A DNA stretch of 64,000 bases, taken from assembly GCF_015841355.1 (NCBI RefSeq), contig NZ_CP064908.1:2294001-2358000 (forward strand), in the 5' to 3' direction. Below the pieces are notes generated by a model that was not told the origin of the DNA, did no database searches, and saw nothing but the letters and a program-made list of their open reading frames with translations. Numbering within the stretch: position 1 is the first letter of the stretch; each line of letters opens with the position of its first letter. The stretch comes from Synechococcus sp. CBW1107 (GTDB taxonomy: Bacteria > Cyanobacteriota > Cyanobacteriia > PCC-6307 > Cyanobiaceae). Of the stretch, positions 23,601 through 38,996 are shown piece after piece. The translations under genes were made by a program, and so were the position numbers.

Positions 23601-23896
23601 AGGCCTATGGCGCGGCCTACACCCTGCAGGAACTGCTCACCGTCAAGTCCGACGACATGCAGGGCCGCAACGAGGCCCTCAACGCCATCGTCAAGGGCAA
23701 GCCGATTCCCCGTCCCGGCACCCCGGAATCCTTCAAGGTGCTGATGCGCGAATTGCAGTCGCTCGGTCTGGATATCGCCGTCTACACCGATGAGGGGGTC
23801 GAGGTTGATCTGATGCAGGACGTCAATCCCCGCCGCAGCACCCCCAACCGGCCCACTTATGAATCCCTCGGCGTCGCTGATTATGACGACGATTGA
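20606..23896 (+). CDS. rpoB: RNA polymerase beta subunit
   Basis: This is the 1096-residue catalytic beta subunit. It shows the rifampicin-region strand and fork loop ([16 protein letters not shown] and [18 protein letters not shown]), the YNYEDAIL motif, the [12 protein letters not shown] segment and the C-terminal clamp region [20 protein letters not shown]. The length is normal for cyanobacteria, which lack the large enteric insertions. The ATG at 20606 (protein start MSSAIQVAK) is the family start; the frame upstream is leader. It is followed by rpoC1 after 52 bases. Confidence 0.99.
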   Translation: MSSAIQVAKTVTYLPDLVEVQRASFKWFLEKGLIEELDSFSPITDYTGKLELHFVGTEYRLKRPRHDVEEAKRRDATFASQMYVTCRLVNKETGEIKEQEVFIGELPLMTERGTFIINGAERVIVNQIVRSPGVYFKDEQDKNGRKTFNASLIPNRGAWLKFETDKNDLLHVRVDKTRKINAHVLMRAIGLSDNDVLDKLRHPEYYKKSIEAANDEGISSEDQALLELYKKLRPGEPPSVSGGQQLLHSRFFDPKRYDLGRVGRYKINKKLRLTIPDAVRTLTAEDVLSTIDYLINLELDVGGASLDDIDHLGNRRVRSVGELLQNQVRVGLNRLERIIKERMTVGETESLTPAQLVNPKPLVAAIKEFFGSSQLSQFMDQTNPLAELTHKRRISALGPGGLTRERAGFAVRDIHPSHYGRICPIETPEGPNAGLIGSLATHARVNEYGFIETPFWKVENGFVHKQGDPIYLSADLEDECRVAPGDVATDADGRILAELIPVRYRQDFEKVPPEQVDYVQLSPVQVISVATSLIPFLEHDDANRALMGSNMQRQAVPLLRPERPLVGTGLETQVARDSGMVPITRVNGTVTFVDATAIVIRDEQGTDHIHHLQKYQRSNQDTCLNQRPIVSQGDQVIAGQVLANGSACEGGEIALGQNVLIAYMPWEGYNYEDAILVSERLVQDDLYTSVHIEKYEIEARQTKLGPEEITREIPNVAEESLGNLDEMGIIRIGAYVESGDILVGKVTPKGESDQPPEEKLLRAIFGEKARDVRDNSLRVPSTERGRVVDVRIYTREQGDELPPGANMVVRVYVAQRRKIQVGDKMAGRHGNKGIISRILPREDMPYLPDGSPIDIVLNPLGVPSRMNVGQVFECLMGWAASHLNCRVKVVPFDEMHGNETSKNTVQKYLEEAASEPGKEWVYDPENPGKIQLIDGRTGEPFDQPVTVGYAHILKLVHLVDDKIHARSTGPYSLVTQQPLGGKAQQGGQRLGEMEVWALEAYGAAYTLQELLTVKSDDMQGRNEALNAIVKGKPIPRPGTPESFKVLMRELQSLGLDIAVYTDEGVEVDLMQDVNPRRSTPNRPTYESLGVADYDDD

Positions 23897-23948
23897 ATCA
23901 ACGCCCTGAGCTTCACCGTTTCACTCGACGTCCGCGCGCCCTTCGGCC

Positions 23949-25853
<1,905 letters not shown>

Positions 25854-25858
25854 GCTGA

Positions 25859-31241
<5,383 letters not shown>

Positions 31242-31304
31242 CCACCGCCCGCCTCCTGGCTGCGCTGTTCTCAGACCCGGTGGGGGTCGTTCCAGGAGGT
31301 CGCC

Positions 31305-32609
31305 TCAGGTGGGATCCTTCGCTGGATCGAAGGCGCCGCGGGGGCCGGCGCCGTTCCAGGGGGTGAGCCGCAGCATCAGCAGAAAGGCCGGCAGTGCGGC
31401 TCCCACCGTGAACAGGAAAAAACTGCTCCAGCCCACCCGTTCGGCCACCAGCCCGGCTGGCGCGGCCAGGATTGAGCGGCTCAGGGCATAGACCCCGGAG
31501 AGCAGGGCGTACTGGGTGGCGGAGAAGCGCGGGTTGCAGAGGCTCATCAGCAAGGCCACGAACACCGCTCCCACCATCCCGCCGCCGATGTTCTCCATGC
31601 CGACAGCCAGAACCAGTGCGGTCTTTCCGCCACCGAACTGGGCCAGGGCCCAATAGGAGAGGTTGCCGATCGCTCCGATGAGGGCGAACAGCCAGAGGGA
31701 ACGGTTCATGCCCAGACGGCTGAAGAGCACGCCGCCGAGCACCGTGCCGATCATCGTCGCGGCGATGCCCCAGCCCCCCTGCACCGCCCCGATCAGCCCG
31801 GGACTGAACCCCTGCTGAATCAGGAACGGGACCGCCATCAGGCTGAGCAGGCCATCGGGCCAGCGGTAGAGCAGAACCAGCAGAAGCAGCAGAGCGGCCC
31901 GTCCGAAGCCGGTGCGGCGGAGGAAATCACGTGCCGGGCCCACCACCGCCTGCCGCAGGCTGGTGACGGGATGCTCGATCGGTGCCAGCCGCGGCGCCGC
32001 CAGGGTGAACGGAACCACCGCGAGCAGCAGCGCGGCCGAGGCCAGGAACGCCGCTGGCCAGCCGAAGCGGCCGGCCAGCATGAACCCCCCGGCACCGATG
32101 GCCAGCATGGCTCCCCGATAGCCCAGGGCGGAGGCAGCCGCTCCGCCGCCCCGCTCCGCCGGCGGGAGAAGGTCCGTGCGGTAGGCGTCGACGGCGATGT
32201 CCTGGGTGGCGCTGCAGACGGCCAGCAGCACGGCCATGAGGCCGATCACCGTGAGACTGCCCCCGCCAGTGCCGGGTCGCAGCAGAGCCATGGCAGCGAT
32301 CACCACCACCAGGGTGATCTGCAGCAGCAGCAACCAGCCACGCCTGCGGTCCGGCCAGGGCAGTGGCCAGCGGTCGAGGGCCGGCGCCCAGAGCATCTTC
32401 AGGGTGTAGGGCAGTTCCGCCAGGCCGAGCAGGCCGATCAGGCTCAGGGGCACTTGGTTGGCCGCCAGCCAACCCTGCAGCAGCTTGCTGCCCACCATGT
32501 AGGGAGTGCCGCTGGCCACCCCCTGGGCCGTCACCGCCACCAGGCGGCGGCGGGGGCCGGAGGCCGCCTCGACCGCTGTGATGCGCTCGCTGGCTGGTTC
32601 GGGTGCCAA
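31305..32609 (-). CDS. MFS transporter, AmpG/PAT-like
   Basis: This 434-residue protein has about twelve hydrophobic segments and the motif DIAVDAYRTDLLPPAERG, typical of AmpG muropeptide permeases and related acetyl-CoA transporter-like (PAT) MFS proteins. LAELPYTLKMLWAPALDRW near the N-terminus matches the AmpG loop. A role in importing peptidoglycan fragments is likely but not shown. The start is TTG 32609, with no ATG nearby. It is divergent from the small ORF at 32690. Confidence 0.85.
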   Translation of the reverse strand: MAPEPASERITAVEAASGPRRRLVAVTAQGVASGTPYMVGSKLLQGWLAANQVPLSLIGLLGLAELPYTLKMLWAPALDRWPLPWPDRRRGWLLLLQITLVVVIAAMALLRPGTGGGSLTVIGLMAVLLAVCSATQDIAVDAYRTDLLPPAERGGGAAASALGYRGAMLAIGAGGFMLAGRFGWPAAFLASAALLLAVVPFTLAAPRLAPIEHPVTSLRQAVVGPARDFLRRTGFGRAALLLLLVLLYRWPDGLLSLMAVPFLIQQGFSPGLIGAVQGGWGIAATMIGTVLGGVLFSRLGMNRSLWLFALIGAIGNLSYWALAQFGGGKTALVLAVGMENIGGGMVGAVFVALLMSLCNPRFSATQYALLSGVYALSRSILAAPAGLVAERVGWSSFFLFTVGAALPAFLLMLRLTPWNGAGPRGAFDPAKDPT

Positions 32610-32689
32610 GGGCCGGACGCGACTGGGCGAACCCTACGGAAGTCCGATGACCCCAGCATCCAGAATGGGGCACCTCCCTGGCCAGTGCC

Positions 32690-32815
32690 GTGTCGTTCTT
32701 CCGCTCCACCCTGTTGCCGGCCGCCATCATCGTGCTGTTCGGTCTGGCTCTGTTTGCGGTGAGTGCCAGGATCTGGCTTCCGGGTGACATGGCCGCCCCC
32801 GCTCCGATCGGTTGA
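32690..32815 (+). CDS. Possible 41-residue membrane protein
   Basis: An open frame starts at GTG 32690 and ends at TGA 32815. It encodes a hydrophilic start (MSFFRST), one hydrophobic helix (LLPAAIIVLFGLALFAV) and a short polar tail. It precedes the HEAT-repeat gene by 5 bases. The single-helix layout resembles small thylakoid or membrane peptides of cyanobacteria. It is below usual size cutoffs, and no family is recognised. Confidence 0.55.
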   Translation: MSFFRSTLLPAAIIVLFGLALFAVSARIWLPGDMAAPAPIG

Positions 32816-32820
32816 GGCCC

Positions 32821-33645
32821 ATGACCGACCAAGCCAACCCCGATCCCGGCGGTTCCCTGCCCCCCTACGCCCACGGTCCGGCCGAGCTGGCCTTCGACCC
32901 GGAGTTGCTGGCTGGCGAGCTGGCCCAGGAGCTGCTGGGCGATCCGCTCGAGGATCTCGATGCACTCGAGCCCGCCGAGGCCGACATCGCCGCGGAATGC
33001 GACCTGGGGCTGGAGTGGCTCAGGGGCGGCCATGACCAGCGCATGCAGGGGCTGCGCATCTTCTGTGAGCACCGCGACCCCCGGGCGATCCCGCTGCTGC
33101 TGCCCCTGCTGGAGGCCACCTGTCCGATCCTGCGCATGAGCGCGGTCTATGCACTGGGCCGCAACCCCGATCCGCGTGCGGTGGCCCCCCTGCTGGCCCT
33201 GCTGCAGGACGACAGCAACGGCTACGTGCGCAAGGCCGTGGCCTGGAGCCTGGGCAATTACCCCGAGTCGCCCGTGCTCAATCCTCTGATCCGGGCCCTG
33301 CAGAACGACATCGCGGCCGTGAGGTTGTGGGCGGCGGGATCCCTGGCGGATGTGGGCGGTACGGGCGCGGCCAAGGCCGATCAGGCCGCCGCCCAGTTGC
33401 TGGTGAGCCTGCGCATCGATTCCGAGCCGGTGGTGCGCAGCAACAGCGCCTGGTCGCTGGGGCGCCTCTACGACCACCTGGTGGATCCACGTCAGGGGGA
33501 ACTGGTGGAAACGCTGGTGGCGGTGATGCTCCAGGACGCTGATTCCACCGTGAGGGACGAGGCGCGGGTGGCCCTGGAGCAGCTGGAGAGTCCGGCGGTG
33601 CTGGAGCGGCTGCAGACCCTGGTGGACGAGGGCCTGATCCGCTGA
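32821..33645 (+). CDS. HEAT-repeat protein (phycobilin-lyase/NblB-like)
   Basis: This 274-residue protein has an acidic N-terminus followed by at least four HEAT-like repeats, for example DPRAIPLLLPLLEA, DPRAVAPLLALLQD, SPVLNPLIRALQ and a C-terminal DSTVRDEARVALEQL. In cyanobacteria this fold occurs in CpcE/CpcF-type bilin lyases and in NblB. Residues that would prove lyase activity are not identifiable, so it is annotated only as a HEAT-repeat protein. The ATG is at 32821. Confidence 0.85.
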   Translation: MTDQANPDPGGSLPPYAHGPAELAFDPELLAGELAQELLGDPLEDLDALEPAEADIAAECDLGLEWLRGGHDQRMQGLRIFCEHRDPRAIPLLLPLLEATCPILRMSAVYALGRNPDPRAVAPLLALLQDDSNGYVRKAVAWSLGNYPESPVLNPLIRALQNDIAAVRLWAAGSLADVGGTGAAKADQAAAQLLVSLRIDSEPVVRSNSAWSLGRLYDHLVDPRQGELVETLVAVMLQDADSTVRDEARVALEQLESPAVLERLQTLVDEGLIR

Positions 33646-33705
33646 GGCGGCTCCCTGCAGCGTAACGGGAAGCTGGTTAACATTTGCCTACCTGAGTGAC
33701 CCTGG

Positions 33706-33918
33706 ATGGCCCAGACCACCATCCGCTTCCGTATTCGCCCCGATGGGCGGGTCGAGGAGCTTGTGGAAGGCGTCCAGGGTGCAGCCTGCGAGCGGCTCAC
33801 CGAGCGGATCGAGACCCAACTCGGTTCGCTGGAACAGCGCCGCTCCACGTCCGAGGCCTTTCAGGCCGCGGCTCAGGCTGTCACCCCCTCGGTGAGCCTG
33901 CACCAGCGTTCCGCCTGA
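33706..33918 (+). CDS. DUF2997 domain protein
   Basis: This 70-residue protein begins MAQTTIRFRIRPDGRVEELVEGV, the DUF2997 signature: a beta-strand pair with RPDGR followed by a helix. It is found next to Ycf35-like genes in cyanobacteria. No function is known. The ATG at 33706 lies 60 bases after the HEAT-repeat gene, and TTAACAT (near 33676) could be a promoter element. Confidence 0.85.
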   Translation: MAQTTIRFRIRPDGRVEELVEGVQGAACERLTERIETQLGSLEQRRSTSEAFQAAAQAVTPSVSLHQRSA

Positions 33919-33946
33919 GTTTCACCCATACCCTTCGGCCGCCCCG

Positions 33947-34339
33947 ATGTCCCACTTCAGCACCGTCAAGACCGAACTGCGCGACCGCGTGGCCCTGCTC
34001 GAGGCCCTGCGGGACCTCGGCCACGACCCTGAGCTGGGGCAGCGGCCGGTCCGTGGATACCGCGGCCAGACCGTGCTCGCCGATGTGGCCCTCACCCGCA
34101 ACGACGGCTGCGACATCGGCTTCCGCTGGAATGCCGAATCCGGCACCTATGAGCTCGTCACCGACCTGGAGCTGTGGAAGCAGCCGATTCCGGTCGAACG
34201 TTTTCTCGCCCAGATCACCCAGCGCTATGCCCTGCACCAGGTTCTGGCCGCCTCCGCCCAGGAGGGCTTCCAGGTGAGCGAGCAGACCTCCAGCCTGGAT
34301 GGTTCGATCGAGCTCGTGGTCACCCGCTGGGATGGCTGA
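33947..34339 (+). CDS. ycf35: Ycf35 homologue (DUF1257)
   Basis: This 130-residue protein begins MSHFSTVKTELRD and contains GYRGQTVLADVALTR and YELVTDLELW, matching the Ycf35/DUF1257 family, which is also encoded in red-algal plastids. No biochemical activity is established. It lies 28 bases after the DUF2997 gene and overlaps the ferredoxin gene by 8 bases, so the three are very probably cotranslated. Confidence 0.92.
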   Translation: MSHFSTVKTELRDRVALLEALRDLGHDPELGQRPVRGYRGQTVLADVALTRNDGCDIGFRWNAESGTYELVTDLELWKQPIPVERFLAQITQRYALHQVLAASAQEGFQVSEQTSSLDGSIELVVTRWDG

Positions 34340-34721
34340 GGTCGATCCCTCCCTGGCCTACGCGGCACCGGCCCGCTCCAGGGTGCAACCCAGCGGCCAT
34401 GAGCCGTTGCTTGGGGGCAGCCTGCGTCAGCAGGCCGTCTGGGTCGATGAGGCCGTCTGCATCGGCTGCCGCTACTGCGCGCATGTGGCTGGCAACACCT
34501 TCCTGGTGGAACCGGTCTGGGGTCGGTCCCGGGCGATCCGCCAGGACGGCGACAGCACCGAGATCATCCAGGAGGCGATCGACACCTGTCCGGTTGATTG
34601 CATCCACTGGGTGCCGTACGAAGACGTGGCCCAGCTCGATGAGCGCCTGCGCTCCCAGGAGCTGCTGCCTCTGGGCTATCCGAGCCAATCCCGGGTTCAG
34701 CGCACCTTGCCTCGGCCTTGA
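34332..34721 (+). CDS. Bacterial-type ferredoxin, one [4Fe-4S] cluster
   Basis: This 129-residue protein carries VCIGCRYCAHVAGNTF (CxxCxxC) and the distal CPVDCIHW, a set that can hold one [4Fe-4S] cluster. A long N-terminal extension and a C-terminal tail flank the fold. The ATG at 34332 overlaps the ycf35 stop. The stop overlaps the TTG start of the aldo/keto reductase gene as TTGA, which suggests electron transfer to or from a product of this operon. Confidence 0.88.
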   Translation: MAEVDPSLAYAAPARSRVQPSGHEPLLGGSLRQQAVWVDEAVCIGCRYCAHVAGNTFLVEPVWGRSRAIRQDGDSTEIIQEAIDTCPVDCIHWVPYEDVAQLDERLRSQELLPLGYPSQSRVQRTLPRP

Positions 34722-35926
34722 CGGCGGAGCTGCCCTGCCGTCGCTTCGGGCGCACGGAGTTGGCCATGCCGGTTCTCTCTCTGGGGGGGATGCGCTACCA
34801 GCAGAGCTGGAGCGATCTGCCGGCCGGCGAGATCACCGCCGCCAGCCAGGCCAACCTGCGCGCCACCCTGGAGAAGGCCGTGGCCGCCGGGTTCCATCAC
34901 ATCGAAACCGCCCGCCATTACGGAACATCCGAGCGGCAACTGGGTGATCTGCTGCGGGAGGTGCCCGATCCCCGGCGCATCCTCCAGACCAAGGTGCCGC
35001 CCCATGAGGATCCCGCCCAGTTCGAGGCGGAGCTGGAGCTGAGCTTTGAGCGCCTGCGCATCGAGCGGCTCGATCTGCTCGGCATCCATGGCCTCAACCT
35101 GCCCGAGCATCTGGAGCAGACCCTGCGGCCCGGCGGCTGCCTCGACGTGGTCAGGCGCTGGCAGCAGCAGGGCCGCATCGGCTATGTGGGCTTCTCCACC
35201 CACGCGCCCCTGCCCCTGATCCTCGAGGCGATCGCCAGTGATGCCTTCGACTACATCAACCTGCACTGGTACTACATCCGCCAGGACAATCGCCCGGCTC
35301 TCGAGGCCGCCCGCCGCCACGACATGGGCGTGTTCGTGATCAGCCCCACCGACAAGGGCGGCCACCTGCACACCCCCTCCGAGCGGATCAGCCGGCTGTG
35401 CGCTCCGCTTCACCCCATCGAGTTCAACGACCTGTTCTGCCTGCGTGAGGCGGCGATCCACACGATCAGCGTGGGCGCCGCCGGCCCGGCTGATCTCGAC
35501 CTGCATCTGCAGGCGGTGGCGCGTCTGCCCGAGGCCGAGTGCTGGCTGGCCCCGGTGCAGGAGCGGCTGGAGCGCGCCAGGCTCGAGTCCCTCGGCGCTC
35601 GCTGGCTCGAGAGCTGGAGCGATGGTCTGCCCACCTGGGAGGCCACCCCCGGAGGGCTGAACCTGCCGGTGCTGCTCTGGCTGCACAACCTGCTGGAGGC
35701 CTGGGACCTGGAGGGTTACGCCCGCGCTCGCTACGGCCTGCTGGGCCAGGGGAGCCACTGGTTCCCCGGCGCCAATGCCGAGGCCCTGGACCGGGAGGTG
35801 AGCGAAGCCGATCTGCTGGCGGTGCTGACGGCCAGCCCCTGGGCCGAGCGGATTCCGACGCTGCTGAGGAGCCTGCGCGAGCGGCTGGGGGGCACCAGCG
35901 TCCGTCGGCTGATGGCGGATGCGTGA
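34718..35926 (+). CDS. Aldo/keto reductase family protein
   Basis: This 402-residue protein has a TIM-barrel AKR domain: RFGRTELAMPVLSLGGMRYQ, HIETARHYGTSE (catalytic Tyr), a Lys near LQTKVPPHED and LLGIHGLN. It lacks the typical NADP-binding C-terminal RS motif in a clear form and carries an extra helical C-terminal region of about 120 residues. The start is TTG 34718, overlapping the ferredoxin stop. It converges on rsmG with 6 bases between the stops. The operon position suggests the ferredoxin may be its redox partner (inference). Confidence 0.88.
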   Translation: MTAELPCRRFGRTELAMPVLSLGGMRYQQSWSDLPAGEITAASQANLRATLEKAVAAGFHHIETARHYGTSERQLGDLLREVPDPRRILQTKVPPHEDPAQFEAELELSFERLRIERLDLLGIHGLNLPEHLEQTLRPGGCLDVVRRWQQQGRIGYVGFSTHAPLPLILEAIASDAFDYINLHWYYIRQDNRPALEAARRHDMGVFVISPTDKGGHLHTPSERISRLCAPLHPIEFNDLFCLREAAIHTISVGAAGPADLDLHLQAVARLPEAECWLAPVQERLERARLESLGARWLESWSDGLPTWEATPGGLNLPVLLWLHNLLEAWDLEGYARARYGLLGQGSHWFPGANAEALDREVSEADLLAVLTASPWAERIPTLLRSLRERLGGTSVRRLMADA

Positions 35927-35932
35927 TCGGGC

Positions 35933-36670
35933 TCAGGCCAGGGGCTGCTTGGCGGGCAGACCCACGGCCCTGGGATAGATGGCGGGGCAGGGGGCGCTCG
36001 GCCTGAGCACCACCGCGTGGCGCACCCCCCGTCCTCCAGGCAGGTCGATCCGCTCCACCTGCTCCACCTCGGCGCGCAGGCAGGTGGCGGCCCGCTTCAG
36101 GCAGGCCAGATCCTCCGGGCTCCACTGGCCGCGATAGAGCAGGGCCCGGCCGCTGGTGCTGAGCAGGGGCACCAGATACTCCGCCACCACCGGGGCGGCG
36201 GCCACCGCCCGTGCCATCGCCCAGTCCTGGCGGCCGCGGCAGCTGGGGGTGTGACCGGTGGTCTCCGCCCGCTCCCAGCGGACCTGCACCCTCTCGCCCA
36301 GGCCCAGGCTGGCGGCCATGGCCTTCACCGCCTCCGCCTTGCGCCCGACGGAATCCACCAGGGTGAGCTGGGCGGCCGGCAGGGCGATCGCCAGGGCCAG
36401 GCCGGGGAAGCCGCCACCGGTGCCCACATCGAGGCAGCGCAGGGACTGGGTCGGGGCGTTGAGCTGGTCGCGCCAGGGCCAGAGGCTGTCGTACACCTGG
36501 GCGATCCAGTAGTCGTCGCCATCGACCAGGCGCGTGAGGTTGAGCCGGGCGTTCCAGTGGCGCAGCTGCTGCTGCAACGCCGTCAACTGCTGCAGCTGCT
36601 CGGGGGTGGGCTCCCAGCCCAGGCTGTCCCAGAGGCCAGCTGGAACGGGATCGGCGGGGGCTGTGATCAC
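35933..36670 (-). CDS. rsmG: 16S rRNA (guanine-N7)-methyltransferase RsmG
   Basis: RsmG methylates G527 of 16S rRNA. The 245-residue protein has NARLNLTRL, the SAM-binding CLDVGTGGGFPGLALA and TLVDSVGRKAEAV. The GTG start at 36670 is required, as no ATG fits. The gene is divergent from the DnaJ-domain gene. Confidence 0.95.
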   Translation of the reverse strand: MITAPADPVPAGLWDSLGWEPTPEQLQQLTALQQQLRHWNARLNLTRLVDGDDYWIAQVYDSLWPWRDQLNAPTQSLRCLDVGTGGGFPGLALAIALPAAQLTLVDSVGRKAEAVKAMAASLGLGERVQVRWERAETTGHTPSCRGRQDWAMARAVAAAPVVAEYLVPLLSTSGRALLYRGQWSPEDLACLKRAATCLRAEVEQVERIDLPGGRGVRHAVVLRPSAPCPAIYPRAVGLPAKQPLA

Positions 36671-36723
36671 TGCAGCACCGTTGGTCGAGCTCTCTAGGAT
36701 CAGCCAACCATGGCGCGTGGTTG

Positions 36724-37332
36724 GTGACAGGCGGCGAGCACCCGGTCACGGGCCCATCTCTCTACGCGCTGCTTGGTCTGCCGAGCACAGCCACGCCGCA
36801 GGAGCTGCGGCAGGCCTTCCGCTCCCTCAGCAAGCTGTATCACCCCGACACCACCACCCTGCCGTTGCCTGAGGCCCAGGACCAGTTCCGCCGGCTGCAG
36901 GAGGCCTACCTGGTGCTGGGCGATCCTCAGCGCCGCTCGGCGTACGACAGCCAGCTGCGTCTCGCCCTGCTGCAGCGCGTCGAGGCGCTGGGCCCGCCGG
37001 TCGCCAGTCCCGCTCCTGGCCTGGCCATGCCGGGGCCGGCCGCGGAGCGTCGCCCCCTCTCGGTGCGGCGGGCGTTCTCGGGGGGGGAATGGTTCGCCCT
37101 GGTGCTGCTGGCCCTGGCCCTGCTCTTCAGCCTGGTGCTGGGGCTGGGCCTGGCCTGGTGGCGCGGGGTGGAGCTGGTCACCCAGCCCCCGCTCAGCACT
37201 TCGGCCAGTGATCCGATCGAGCGGCACACTGAGGACATCACCGCACGCCTGCCCGCGGATGAGCTCCTTACCCCCCCTGCAGACGCCCCTGTACAACCAC
37301 CCGCTGCCGGCCCTCGAGCAGTGGCTGAGTGA
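36724..37332 (+). CDS. DnaJ-domain membrane-anchored protein
   Basis: This protein of about 202 residues has an N-terminal J domain (LYALLGLPSTATPQELRQAF, with the HPD motif in YHPDTTT) and, near residues 118-148, one hydrophobic segment (FALVLLALALLFSLVLGLGLAWW). It probably recruits Hsp70 to a membrane. Starts at TTG 36721 or GTG 36724 are both possible. Its last 74 bases overlap the DUF3143 gene in another frame. Confidence 0.87.
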   Translation: MTGGEHPVTGPSLYALLGLPSTATPQELRQAFRSLSKLYHPDTTTLPLPEAQDQFRRLQEAYLVLGDPQRRSAYDSQLRLALLQRVEALGPPVASPAPGLAMPGPAAERRPLSVRRAFSGGEWFALVLLALALLFSLVLGLGLAWWRGVELVTQPPLSTSASDPIERHTEDITARLPADELLTPPADAPVQPPAAGPRAVAE

Positions 37333-37525
37333 TCTGGGTGCCTGCCGGGACGCCGCCGAGCCCTGCCTCTGGGACCTGAAGCAGCCCTCGTGGAGTGCCC
37401 GCATCGAGCTTGAGGTGGAGGAACTCAAGGTGAGCTGGGAGCACGGCGGCGGCATCACGGTGCGCCTGTTCCCCTATGGCCTCAGTCGCGCCGACGTGGA
37501 ATCGGCGATCCTGGCGGGCCCCTGA
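37259..37525 (+). CDS. DUF3143 domain protein
   Basis: This 88-residue protein contains the DUF3143 signature segments TPLYNHPLPALEQWL, LWDLKQPSW and FPYGLSRADVESAIL. The family is cyanobacterial and uncharacterised, and often sits next to this DnaJ-like gene. The ATG at 37259 lies inside the DnaJ-domain gene; the 74-base same-strand overlap suggests coupled translation. Confidence 0.85.
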   Translation: MSSLPPLQTPLYNHPLPALEQWLSDLGACRDAAEPCLWDLKQPSWSARIELEVEELKVSWEHGGGITVRLFPYGLSRADVESAILAGP

Positions 37526-37552
37526 GGGCGGGCTTCAGCCAAGGGTCCTCAC

Positions 37553-38821
37553 TCAGTTCAGTTGATCGAGGGCTGAGCGGATCACGGCATAGCAGTGCCG
37601 CAGCTGGCCGTCGCTGAGGCAGAGAGGCGGCAGCAGGTAGACCACATGGCCCAGGGGCCGCAGGAACACCCCGGCCTCAATGGCATGGCGCTGCAGCCGG
37701 CGGCCGGCGGGGTGGAGATAGCCCGGCCGCTCCACCGCCAGATCGAAGGCGGCGATGGTGCCGCACAGCCGCGGCCGCCGCACCAGTGGGTGCGCTGCAA
37801 GGGCCTGCAGATGGGGCCGGTGGCGGGCCTCGAAGCCTTCGTGGCGTGCGGGCTGGTGCAGCAGCAGATCCAGGCTGGCGTTGGCGGCGGCGCAGCCGAG
37901 CGGATTGGCCGTGAAGCTGTGGCCGTGATACAGGGTGTGGCTTGGATCGTCGCTGATGAAGCCCTGGTAGATCCGCTCGCTCGCCAGGGTGACACCCATC
38001 GGCAGGAAGCCGCCGGTGAGGCCCTTGGAGAGGGCCACCAGATCAGGGCGGATGCCGGCCCGTCCGCAGGCGAAGAGGGCACCGGTGCGGCCGAAGCCGG
38101 TCATCACCTCATCGGCGATCAGCAGGGCACCGGCCTGACGCACCCGCTGCTCCAGCTCACGCAGGAAGCGCTCGCGCACCATCACCATGCCGCTGGCCCC
38201 CTGCACCAGCGGCTCGAGGATCACGGCCGCGGTGGGCTCCTCCAGCAGCCGCTCCAGTGCCGCAAGGGCCTCGGCTTCCTTGATCTCCACGTCTGGGTCA
38301 TCCCACCAGGTGGCGGGCCAGGGGGCACGGGCCACCGGGGAGAGCAGGGGCTCGAACGGCGCGGAGAACAGGGAGCGCTCCCCCAGGGCCATGGCCCCGA
38401 AGGTGTCGCCGTGATAGGCGCCCTCGAAGGCAATCAGCTGACGCCGCTCGGAGCCCTGGTTGCGCCACCACTGCCAGGCGATCTTCAGGGCCACCTCCAC
38501 GGCGGTGGAGCCGTCGTCGGAGAAGAACAACCGCTCCAGCCCGGCGGCGGCGCTGAGCCGCTCGGCCAGACGCTCGGCGGGGGGATGGCGGAAGTTGGCG
38601 AAGATCACCTGCTCCAGCCGCAGGGCCTGCTCCGCCACGGCCGTGGCGATGGTCGGCTCGCCATGGCCATGAAGGGTCACCCACCAGCTGCTGATGGCAT
38701 CGATCAGCTCACGGCCGTCGTCGAGCTCGAGCACGGCGCCGCGGCCGGCGACCACTCTCAGGGGGGGATCGGCCCGGGCCACCTGGGTGGTGGGGTGCCA
38801 GAGATGGGGATGCCAGTTCAA
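37553..38821 (-). CDS. bioA: Adenosylmethionine-8-amino-7-oxononanoate aminotransferase
   Basis: BioA makes 7,8-diaminopelargonate using SAM as amino donor. The 422-residue class-III aminotransferase shows the SSWWVTLHGH substrate motif, AYHGDTFG, IADEVMTGFGRTG and the PLP lysine in ALSKGLTGGFLP. The TTG at 38821 was chosen because it gives the family N-terminus MNWHPHLWHPTT; the longer frame upstream has no homology-like character. It is the last gene of the leftward biotin cluster. Confidence 0.96.
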   Translation of the reverse strand: MNWHPHLWHPTTQVARADPPLRVVAGRGAVLELDDGRELIDAISSWWVTLHGHGEPTIATAVAEQALRLEQVIFANFRHPPAERLAERLSAAAGLERLFFSDDGSTAVEVALKIAWQWWRNQGSERRQLIAFEGAYHGDTFGAMALGERSLFSAPFEPLLSPVARAPWPATWWDDPDVEIKEAEALAALERLLEEPTAAVILEPLVQGASGMVMVRERFLRELEQRVRQAGALLIADEVMTGFGRTGALFACGRAGIRPDLVALSKGLTGGFLPMGVTLASERIYQGFISDDPSHTLYHGHSFTANPLGCAAANASLDLLLHQPARHEGFEARHRPHLQALAAHPLVRRPRLCGTIAAFDLAVERPGYLHPAGRRLQRHAIEAGVFLRPLGHVVYLLPPLCLSDGQLRHCYAVIRSALDQLN

Positions 38822-38840
38822 GGGTCGCTCTGCGGCTGAA

Positions 38841-38996
38841 TCAGCGGCACCGCTTCTCCAGGCGGGACATGTCGGAGGCCCAGGGTCCGCAGTTGAACCA
38901 GCGCACCATCCCCAGCTCCACATCGGTGAACAGCACCAGGATGCCGGTGCAGAGCAGAGCCACTGATGCGCTGACCAGCAGATTTCCTCGTGTCAT
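38841..38996 (-). CDS. Possible 51-residue membrane protein in the biotin operon
   Basis: An open frame starts at ATG 38996, sharing one base with the bioD stop (TGATG), and ends at TGA 38841. It encodes one hydrophobic helix (LLVSASVALLCTGILVLF) and a Cys- and Trp-containing tail (RWFNCGPWASDM). It is tightly placed between bioD and bioA, so it would be cotranslated with biotin genes. No family is recognised. Confidence 0.6.
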   Translation of the reverse strand: MTRGNLLVSASVALLCTGILVLFTDVELGMVRWFNCGPWASDMSRLEKRCR

